Position numbers and translations under genes: made by a program
The notes under the pieces: generated by a model
Databases searched by the model: none
What the model was told of the DNA's origin: nothing
Seen by the model: only the letters and a program-made list of their open reading frames with translations
Shown: positions 1 through 4,911 of the stretch, piece by piece
Layout: each line of letters opens with the position of its first letter
How positions within the stretch are numbered: position 1 is the stretch's first letter
Assembly: GCA_964651505.1 (NCBI GenBank)
Contig: CAZYXT010000101.1
Location: 1 to 8,677 of the forward strand
DNA length: 8,677 nucleotides
Source of the DNA: Avisuccinivibrio_A sp964651505
Lineage (GTDB): Bacteria; Pseudomonadota; Gammaproteobacteria; Enterobacterales; Succinivibrionaceae
Direction: 5' to 3'

Positions 1-18
1 GCCTCCTTGAGGCTTTTT
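1..18 (+). terminator. Rho-independent-like terminator at the left edge
   Basis: GCCTC (1-5) pairs with GAGGC (9-13) around a 3-base loop and is followed at once by TTTTT (14-18). On the plus strand this is a short intrinsic-terminator shape. It would end a plus-strand gene lying left of the window and converging on traD. The stem is only 5 bp as seen and may extend beyond the window. Confidence 0.45.
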
Positions 19-24
19 ACAATA

Positions 25-89
25 TTTAAGGCCCGGCTCCATCTTTAAGGCAGGGCATCCATCCTTCAGGCCCGGGCCTGTCTGCATCC
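25..89. repeat. Imperfect tandem repeat with a 14-bp palindrome downstream of traD
   Basis: Two adjacent units begin TTTAAGGC and end CCATC (25-43 and 44-63). A more diverged third unit starts with CTTCAGGCCCGGG (64 onward) and ends in GCATC. The third unit contains the perfect 14-bp palindrome CAGGCCCGGGCCTG at 67-80. The palindrome lies about 57 bases past the traD stop codon and could act as a 3' hairpin on its transcript, but no U-tract follows it on that strand. The tandem relation is seen by eye; its function is unknown. Confidence 0.4.
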
Positions 90-137
90 CCTCGCATTTG
101 CTGCTTTTTGCTTGGCGGCAATTCCTTTTCCCGCTCT

Positions 138-2831
138 TTACGGCCCATTCCTTTCTTGCCCATGGCAGGCCATCAGCTTTTGCAGCCCTAGAGGAGGCTC
201 ATCTTGCACCGTCACCATGGGGATCTTGCCTTTGACCACCGAGGCATTGGGGAGGCGGGCAAAAAACTCCCCGGGCGGCAGCTTGGAGAGCATCGAGGGA
301 GTGACCAAGGGGGCCTCCCTTGCGGCAATGGTTTTGGAGCCGCCGTAGTTGATCTCATCGTTATGGGGATTTTCCGTAAAGCTTAAGGTGCGGCTCTCCT
401 GTGCAATAAGGGCATTGCCCAGGATCGAGGAGATCATCTTGCCGCTTTGATCGTCGCTTAGGCGCAAGGAGATGATGGTATTGCAGTTGCCCGTAACCTG
501 CCCCAAGGTATGCTCGTTTTGGGTTCTCGCGGCAAAATCGGCCTTGGTCTGCGTAGCCAAGGTTACGGCCATGCCGCTTGAGCGGGCTTTGTTTAAAAGC
601 TGCACCATGCTCTCGCACACCACCTCTGAGGCCTCGTCAATAAAGATGTTGATAAGAGGGCGGGGTTGGTCTTTGCCAAGCCTTGCCCCTAAGACATGCT
701 CAAGCTTTGATTTGAGTGCAGGGCTGTTTTCATCGGCAACCCTGCCTGCCATGGAGCGCAAGTCTGCCAGCATCATCTTGCCCACATCCGAGGCGGCCTT
801 GGAGTTGTTCAAGGCCCGCAAGGCTGCATAAAACACCTTGTTGCCTGCGATGACGTCTGCCATGGTGTAACAGGGCCTCTCCTTTGTCGGGCACAAAAGC
901 TCCCCGTAAGAGCCGCTTTGGAGGATGCTCAAAAGAGGTTTGAGCCCCGAGGTCACCTTGTTGTAATAATCATCGGTGGTGCCGCAGATGCTGATAAGCT
1001 CGTGCACAGCCTGCAGGTTTTTGACATAGCCTTTGTCGGTGAGGTACCGGTAAAAAGCTGCAATGGTGCTCATCGAGGGCAGCTTGGGGGCAGTCTGCCT
1101 TGCGGCAGGTTTTTTGGCCGCGGCCTTGGCAGTTCCTGTGCCCGCGCTTTTGCGTCCTCGTTTGGGTTTGACCTCCTCAAAGGCCTCCTGCGCCCCGGGA
1201 TTTTCTTGGGGCCGGGCACTTTCCCCTGCAACATCTGCCTGCGCCCGGGCCCTGCTCTCCTCTTCAAAGCCTCGGTCTTTGGCCGTCATCAGTGCTTCTG
1301 CCTGCTGTGAAGGTGCTGCCACGCTGCTCTCATCTTTAGTTGCCAAGGCCTTCTTTTTTAGAGAGGGCAAGATCTTCTCGGCATAGGCCAAGGCCTCCTT
1401 GCGCTTTTGTTCATCTTCAATCTTCAAGACCATCTGTCCCAAGATCTCAAACAAGCCTTCTTTTAAGGCTGCCAAGGATGAAGTCTTGGCTGCAATCTTG
1501 TCGATGGCAAAGCTCTTGCCCTCAAGCTCAAGCAGGGCGCAGGCTGCCGACACGGCACTAAAGCAGTGGTTTTTAAAGGAAGCTGCGCTGCCCTCGGAGG
1601 GCATGGCCGCCGTCAGCCTTTCTGCTATGTCGTTGTAGTTTTGATAGTGCCCCACAGGATTGTAGCCTGACGATGCTTTAAGGTTGGAGGGGTCAAACAA
1701 GGCAAAATCATCGGCGCGCCCGCAGCTTGCCGAAGCCCTTGCTGCCGTATGCATGAGCTCGGCATCGGCCTTGGGGTCAATGATGATGACGCAGTCGCCG
1801 CGCCTTACGGCCTGCACGATAAGCAGGGTCAAAAGCTTGGTCTTGCCTGAGCCTGATGATCCGAAGATGACGGCATGCTCTGTAAGATCAGTGCATCTTA
1901 TGCACAAATTCTCCTCAAGCCCCCTGCCCAAAAAGTTTAAAAGCGAGGATCCCTTTAATTTGGGATCAAGCCTCGTTTCAAGCGATGCAAGCTTCATATA
2001 CTGCGAGGTCATCGCGGCAAGCCAGGGAAAGGCCGTGCCCAAATAGACAAAAGAGGCCCTCAAACTCTGCCTTGACTCATAAAGCCTTAAAAGCTCGCCC
2101 CCATCTTTGAAAAAATCCAAGACATCCAAGTTTGCAAGTGCTTTTAGATCGAGTCTTTTTTTGACTTTCTCCAAGGCAAGAGCTTTTTGAAGGCTTGCAT
2201 GCTCTTTTGGGCTTAATGGCTCTTTTAAAAACAAAGGCAGCTTTTCAGCCGGGATCTTCTCAGGCAGGGCGGCACAGCTTAATTGCAAGCATGCTTGACC
2301 GTTCTTTACAAGGCTCTCTTCGCCCGCCGCCGCGCTCTCATCAAGAGATCCAAGCTTGTCATCTAAACACAAGGGCCTGTTTTCCAAGGCAAAGATAAGA
2401 TCATCGCTGCTACACCAACAGGGGCTCTGCTCAATTTGGTTTAAGGCCATCAGCATTTGCGCCTTTTTAAAATCATGCCCGCCCTTGAGGGCACTGATGC
2501 CGATGAGAGCCGTATCCAAGGCTTTAAGGGAGATGATGGAGATGGTGCTTGATAAGGCTGAGATCTCAGATTGCCTTAATTGCTGCAAGGCCTGTCTTAA
2601 CGTGCTTAAAAGACAGGGAAGAGACAAAAGCGTGCCTATGAGACACAAAAGGTTGAGGCTTAAAAGATTGGCGATGATCAAGGCTAAGATCATCATCCTC
2701 AAAGCTTTGATTGCATCAGGCTCTTTAAAGCATTCTGCGGCTTTAAATTGCACTGATCTTTTTTGTCGTCGTTTAAATCCCAAAAGCAGGGCCGACATTT
2801 GAGCAAGGCTCTTAAGTCTTTCTTTCACCAT
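138..2831 (-). CDS. traD: Conjugative coupling protein TraD, SXT/TOL-type VirD4 ATPase
   Basis: This 897-residue inner-membrane ATPase should link a relaxase-DNA complex to a type IV secretion channel. Residues 44-77 are strongly hydrophobic and probably form a membrane hairpin. Walker A is GSSGSGKT (324-331). It is followed by RRGDCVIIIDPKADAEL (343-359) and LTAAMPSEGSAASFKN (406-421), both characteristic of the SXT/TOL TraD subfamily. Walker B is INIFIDEASE (727-736, with D732 and E733). LATQTKAD (758-765) and GQVTGNCN (777-784) are further coupling-protein motifs. Between the Walker motifs lies an extra low-complexity segment (about 495-585) with acidic then Lys/Ala/Arg-rich stretches. It makes this protein longer than I would expect for the family. 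A GGAGG at 2839-2835 supports initiation here; a GTG at 2828 would be spaced better (6 versus 3 bases). No relaxase or pilus genes are visible. Confidence 0.9.
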   Translation of the reverse strand: MVKERLKSLAQMSALLLGFKRRQKRSVQFKAAECFKEPDAIKALRMMILALIIANLLSLNLLCLIGTLLSLPCLLSTLRQALQQLRQSEISALSSTISIISLKALDTALIGISALKGGHDFKKAQMLMALNQIEQSPCWCSSDDLIFALENRPLCLDDKLGSLDESAAAGEESLVKNGQACLQLSCAALPEKIPAEKLPLFLKEPLSPKEHASLQKALALEKVKKRLDLKALANLDVLDFFKDGGELLRLYESRQSLRASFVYLGTAFPWLAAMTSQYMKLASLETRLDPKLKGSSLLNFLGRGLEENLCIRCTDLTEHAVIFGSSGSGKTKLLTLLIVQAVRRGDCVIIIDPKADAELMHTAARASASCGRADDFALFDPSNLKASSGYNPVGHYQNYNDIAERLTAAMPSEGSAASFKNHCFSAVSAACALLELEGKSFAIDKIAAKTSSLAALKEGLFEILGQMVLKIEDEQKRKEALAYAEKILPSLKKKALATKDESSVAAPSQQAEALMTAKDRGFEEESRARAQADVAGESARPQENPGAQEAFEEVKPKRGRKSAGTGTAKAAAKKPAARQTAPKLPSMSTIAAFYRYLTDKGYVKNLQAVHELISICGTTDDYYNKVTSGLKPLLSILQSGSYGELLCPTKERPCYTMADVIAGNKVFYAALRALNNSKAASDVGKMMLADLRSMAGRVADENSPALKSKLEHVLGARLGKDQPRPLINIFIDEASEVVCESMVQLLNKARSSGMAVTLATQTKADFAARTQNEHTLGQVTGNCNTIISLRLSDDQSGKMISSILGNALIAQESRTLSFTENPHNDEINYGGSKTIAAREAPLVTPSMLSKLPPGEFFARLPNASVVKGKIPMVTVQDEPPLGLQKLMACHGQERNGP

Positions 2832-3007
2832 CTGCCTCCAAGGAGCGCTTTAAGCTTGGGCCCTCTTATGCAGGCTTTTAAGAGCGCCATGTGGCAGGCT
2901 GCGTGCCCATGCGTCAATTGGCGCACCTGATCTGCCCGCTCTCCTGCCGGGTGCACGCCTGCGCTCTTGCGGGTCTTATTTCTTGCGCGCTTGTTGTCAT
3001 CATTCAT
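2825..3007 (-). CDS. Possible small basic hypothetical protein overlapping the traD start
   Basis: This 60-residue ORF starts MNDDNKRARNKTRKSAG and ends LKALLGGRW. It is rich in Arg and Lys and has no recognisable domain, signal peptide or membrane segment. Its TGA overlaps the first bases of traD (ATGGTGA), and the traD ribosome-binding site lies inside its 3' end, an arrangement typical of translational coupling. The same frame stays open upstream to a GTG at 3181, which would give 118 residues. No good Shine-Dalgarno sequence precedes either start; only a distant AGG lies upstream of the ATG. It could be a chance open frame. Confidence 0.28.
   Translation of the reverse strand: MNDDNKRARNKTRKSAGVHPAGERADQVRQLTHGHAACHMALLKACIRGPKLKALLGGRW
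2835..2839 (-). promoter_or_regulatory. Ribosome-binding site of traD
   Basis: GGAGG reads toward traD with 3 bases (CAG) before the ATG at 2831 and 6 bases before an in-frame GTG at 2828. The short spacing to ATG means the GTG (second codon) could be the true start, a one-residue difference. The site lies inside the overlapping upstream ORF. Confidence 0.6.
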
Positions 3008-3170
3008 CGTAGGTCTTTTAACCTGCCTCAACCTTGAAAACTTGGGGGGTGCAGGCAACCCTGCCTGCCTGAGCAATCTTCCCTCACCGTGGGGGCCTGC
3101 CCCTGCCTCAAATGCGGGGAGTGCAACATTCTTTGAGAGCTTTGGCTGTTGAGCCCTTGGGATCGCTCTT

Positions 3171-3291
3171 TTTTGAAGCACTTCAAAATAAGGCCTTCTT
3201 TACCCCTATCAGCAGCGCTGATCCGCATAGAGAGATAAAGTGCAGAAAGCCGTGTGAAAGCTTAGGCACAGCACCTGCCAAGGCCTTATTT
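3171..3291. repeat. Nested inverted repeats, possible structured RNA or protein-binding region
   Basis: TTTTGAAG (3171-3178) and CTTCAAAA (3181-3188) form a perfect 8-bp stem with a 2-base loop. Overlapping it, AAATAAGGCCTT (3186-3197) is repeated in perfect inverted orientation at 3280-3291, 82 bases away. Between these arms ATCAGC (3208-3213) pairs with GCTGAT (3217-3222) around a 3-base loop. No T-tract marks it as a terminator, and I recognise no RNA family. Confidence 0.4.
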
Positions 3292-3342
3292 GGGAGTGCT
3301 CGGTGGTGTTTTCATGGTAGTAAAAGACGGCACCGCCCCGGG

Positions 3343-3354
3343 GCGCGATCGCGC
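3343..3354. repeat. 12-bp GC-rich palindrome
   Basis: GCGCGATCGCGC is a perfect palindrome around GCGATCGC. It sits 70 bases before another GATC-containing palindrome, the CRP-like site. A purine/adenine-rich tract follows directly. Its function is unknown. Confidence 0.4.
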
Positions 3355-3423
3355 GATGGGCGCGAGGAAAAAGAAAAACAAAAGTAAAATCAAAAAGTTA
3401 GCTGCGATAAAGTAAGACTAAAG

Positions 3424-3439
3424 CGTGATCGCGATCACA
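3424..3439. promoter_or_regulatory. CRP/FNR-family operator, near-consensus CRP site
   Basis: CGTGATCGCGATCACA matches the CRP consensus TGTGA-N6-TCACA at 9 of 10 conserved positions, and the core GTGATCGCGATCAC (3425-3438) is a perfect 14-bp palindrome. Cyclic-AMP receptor protein binds such sites to activate or repress promoters. The consensus fit is visible; which promoter it serves is not, because no convincing -10 element or gene start lies at the usual distances on either strand. It could act on transcription toward traD (minus) or on an unrecognised small transcript. Confidence 0.55.
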
Positions 3440-3690
3440 ATTTTTTGCCAAGGGGCAGGATTGCTTCAGCCCGGCAAATCTTAAGAGCCCGCGCCCGGGA
3501 TCAGGCCCTCTTTGAGGGGGGATTGTCGGCAATTGCGGGGGGTGCCCTGATAAGAATAGATGCAGATGGCGTCAACAGCCCCAACGCCAAGGCCCCAAAG
3601 AAAGTCGTTTTTGCAAGACATGCACAAAGATGACAAATACAGGCACAAAGACAAAAAAAGGAGATCTGCCTTAAGATGCGGCTTTGCTGT

Positions 3691-3761
3691 TTTTGAATTT
3701 TTTGAAGATGTTTTGAAGTTCTGTTTGAAGCTGTCTTGACGCAGATTGCAGCGCTTTGAAG
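3691..3761. repeat. Cluster of TTTGAAG direct repeats
   Basis: TTTGAAG occurs at 3701-3707, 3712-3718, 3724-3730 and 3755-3761, with a related TTTGAAT at 3692-3698. Successive spacings of the first copies are 9, 11 and 12 bases, close to one helical turn. The same heptamer is in the hairpin at 3171-3188, which shares the 12-mer TTTGAAGCACTT with 3755-3766. This could be a phased binding array or simple-sequence drift. Confidence 0.4.
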
Positions 3762-3779
3762 CACTTTTTTGGACTTGAT

Positions 3780-3800
3780 CCCGGGCCTTAAAGGCCCGGG
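3780..3800 (-). terminator. GC-rich hairpin just after the binding-protein gene
   Basis: CCCGGGCC (3780-3787) pairs perfectly with GGCCCGGG (3793-3800) around a 5-base loop, 12 bases beyond the stop codon of the minus-strand gene. No U-tract follows on the minus strand, so it may be a transcript-stabilising or Rho-assisted end. The plus strand does continue into a T-rich run (3812-3824), but no plus-strand gene ends here. Confidence 0.45.
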
Positions 3801-3812
3801 GTTGGGCCCGGT

Positions 3813-4568
3813 TTATTCTTTTTTGCCAAACCACTTTTCGTAGATGGCATCATAGGTGCCGTCTGCCTTGATCTTATCAAAGCCTGCTTTGACCAGGCTT
3901 ATGATTTCATCGTCATCCTTGCGCATGGCAATGCCGTAGCTTTCGGCCGAGAGGGTCCCCGGCAGGCTCATGATCCCGCTGCTTTTGGAGGTGGCAAGAT
4001 AGTAGTCGTTTACAGGCTTGTCGTTGATGGCGGCAATGCAGCCTCCTGCCTTGAGGTCAAGGTAGGATTCGGGGGCGCTGTTAAACTGCTTGACGGTGGC
4101 CCCCTCAATGTCATTTTCGGCATAGATGGCGCCGGTGGTGCCGATCTGCACGCAGATGGTCTGTCCCTTCAAGTCCTCTGCGCTCTTTATTTTGTCTTGA
4201 TCTTTTTCATGAATGAGGATGGTCAGGCCCGAGTCATAGTAGGGATCGGAGAAGGCCACGCGCTTTTGCCTCTCCTCGGTGATGGTCATGGCCGAGAGGG
4301 CCACGTCGATGCTGCTGGTGAACAAGGCCGGGATCAAGGCATCAAAGGGCATGGTGTTAACTGCAATCTCATAGCCTTCGGCCTTGGCAATGGCATCGAT
4401 GAGCTCGATGTCAAAGCCTGTCAGCTCCCCGGTCAGCTCGTCCATGAACTCAAAAGGAGCGTAAGAAGGCTCGGCTCCGACTCTTAAAACTTGGGCCGCC
4501 TGTGCGGTCATGCAGGTCAGCAAAGCTGCGGCCAACAGGGTGCAGCTTAAGGTTTTGATTGAGTGCAT
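3813..4568 (-). CDS. Periplasmic amino-acid ABC transporter substrate-binding protein (GlnH/ArtJ-like)
   Basis: This 251-residue type-2 periplasmic binding protein should capture a polar amino acid and deliver it to an inner-membrane ABC importer. Residues 1-25 form a Sec signal peptide (MHSIKTL, hydrophobic core, TAQA), probably cleaved near AQA-AQ. Family motifs follow in order: LRVGAEPSYAPFEF (28-41), GFDIELIDAIAK (51-62), PFDALIPAL (74-82), MTITEERQKRVAFSDPYY (94-111), QIGTTGA (141-147), INDKP (181-185) and GTYDAIYEKWFG (237-248). The arginine of TEER (R100) and the aspartate of INDKP (D183) are the expected ligand carboxylate and amino contacts. The start at 4568 is chosen over an ATG at 4604 because GGAGAG lies 5 bases upstream and the signal peptide then begins normally. 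No permease or ATPase gene adjoins it, so it must work with components encoded elsewhere. Glutamine, arginine and cystine all remain possible ligands. Confidence 0.9.
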   Translation of the reverse strand: MHSIKTLSCTLLAAALLTCMTAQAAQVLRVGAEPSYAPFEFMDELTGELTGFDIELIDAIAKAEGYEIAVNTMPFDALIPALFTSSIDVALSAMTITEERQKRVAFSDPYYDSGLTILIHEKDQDKIKSAEDLKGQTICVQIGTTGAIYAENDIEGATVKQFNSAPESYLDLKAGGCIAAINDKPVNDYYLATSKSSGIMSLPGTLSAESYGIAMRKDDDEIISLVKAGFDKIKADGTYDAIYEKWFGKKE

Positions 4569-4573
4569 AAAGT

Positions 4574-4579
4574 CTCTCC
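4574..4579 (-). promoter_or_regulatory. Ribosome-binding site of the substrate-binding protein
   Basis: GGAGAG lies 5 bases before the ATG at 4568. It decides the start in favour of the 251-residue protein over the 263-residue version beginning at 4604, whose extra 12 residues would precede the signal peptide. Confidence 0.7.
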
Positions 4580-4606
4580 GAATAGATGGCACCTTAATAT
4601 GCATAA

Positions 4607-4624
4607 TGCAATGGTGGCATTGTA
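4607..4624 (-). promoter_or_regulatory. Putative -10 and overlapping operator of the binding-protein gene
   Basis: On the minus strand TACAAT (4624-4619) matches the sigma-70 -10 hexamer at 5 of 6 positions, about 50 bases before the start codon. No good -35 is visible at 17 bases. The hexamer lies in an inverted repeat, TGCAATG (4607-4613) and CATTGTA (4618-4624), with one mismatch around GTGG. A bound repressor here would block the promoter. Confidence 0.4.
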
Positions 4625-4789
4625 CACAGTTTTGGGAGCTTTAAGCGCGAGTGCAGGGTTTGACGGTATTTTGCCTTGTTTTGGTGCAAAGCTTGCAAAG
4701 AGGACTTAATATCTTGCAAAAGGCGCGGCTCTCTTCTCAAAATCGCAGGCCTTTGGCGCAATTTTTGTGATAAGCGCGGTTTTTTGTTC

Positions 4790-4806
4790 TACAATGGCAC
4801 TGCCAT
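4790..4806 (+). promoter_or_regulatory. Putative -10 and operator of metY
   Basis: TACAAT (4790-4795) fits a -10 hexamer; a weak TTGTGA (4765-4770) lies 19 bases upstream, longer than ideal. Directly overlapping it, ATGGCA (4794-4799) and TGCCAT (4801-4806) are perfect inverted half-sites around one base, near the expected transcription start. The 5' leader would be about 110 bases. Confidence 0.4.
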
Positions 4807-4911
4807 CAATAAAATAACTTTTGTGCCAAAACCTTAGGGCTTTGCAATTGATGCAGATCAAGCCGCGGGTTTTGATGAACAATCAAAAAGAGCACCGATA
4901 AGAGCCATTGT

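Larger units (their letters stand above)
3008..3812. other. Long intergenic stretch rich in palindromes, no convincing gene
   Basis: About 800 bases separate the traD side from the binding-protein gene. Open frames occur on both strands, but they overlap each other, lack ribosome-binding sites and encode unremarkable Arg/Ser/Ala-rich or Cys-rich peptides. What the stretch does contain is symmetrical DNA: a hairpin at 3171-3188, a 12-bp inverted repeat (3186-3197 with 3280-3291), ATCAGC/GCTGAT at 3208-3222, the palindrome GCGCGATCGCGC at 3343-3354, a purine-rich AT tract at 3361-3400, a CRP-like operator at 3424-3439 and TTTGAAG repeats at 3691-3761. It may hold a regulatory region, a small RNA or decayed sequence. 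Confidence 0.6.
4569..4911. promoter_or_regulatory. Divergent intergenic region between the binding-protein gene and metY
   Basis: These 343 bases separate two outward-facing genes. They contain candidate -10 elements near both ends, three copies of TACAATG(G/C)C (4616-4624 minus, 4790-4798 plus, 4904-4912 minus), and two CTTGCAAA direct repeats 21 bases apart (4692-4699, 4713-4720). I see no MetJ-type AGACGTCT repeats, no MetR-type TGAA-N5-TTCA site and no riboswitch-like fold. Confidence 0.55.

Noticed and set aside
1063..1386. Plus-strand open frames opposite traD, including 107- and 130-residue frames at 918-1386
   Set aside because: They are antisense shadows of the GC-rich, low-complexity linker of traD, with no family motifs and no ribosome-binding sites.
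2356..2802. 148-residue plus-strand frame opposite the traD N-terminus
   Set aside because: Antisense to a well-supported gene; its Leu/Lys/Arg-rich composition follows from the reverse of the traD membrane region.
3481..3834. Minus-strand frames of 117 and 87 residues after the binding-protein gene, with short hydrophobic stretches
   Set aside because: They overlap each other in different frames, one starts inside the preceding gene, no ribosome-binding site is seen, and they cross the TTTGAAG repeats and the hairpin.
4569..4911. MetJ or MetR operator or a SAM riboswitch before metY
   Set aside because: No AGACGTCT-like tandem, no TGAA-N5-TTCA and no riboswitch-like helices could be found in the leader.
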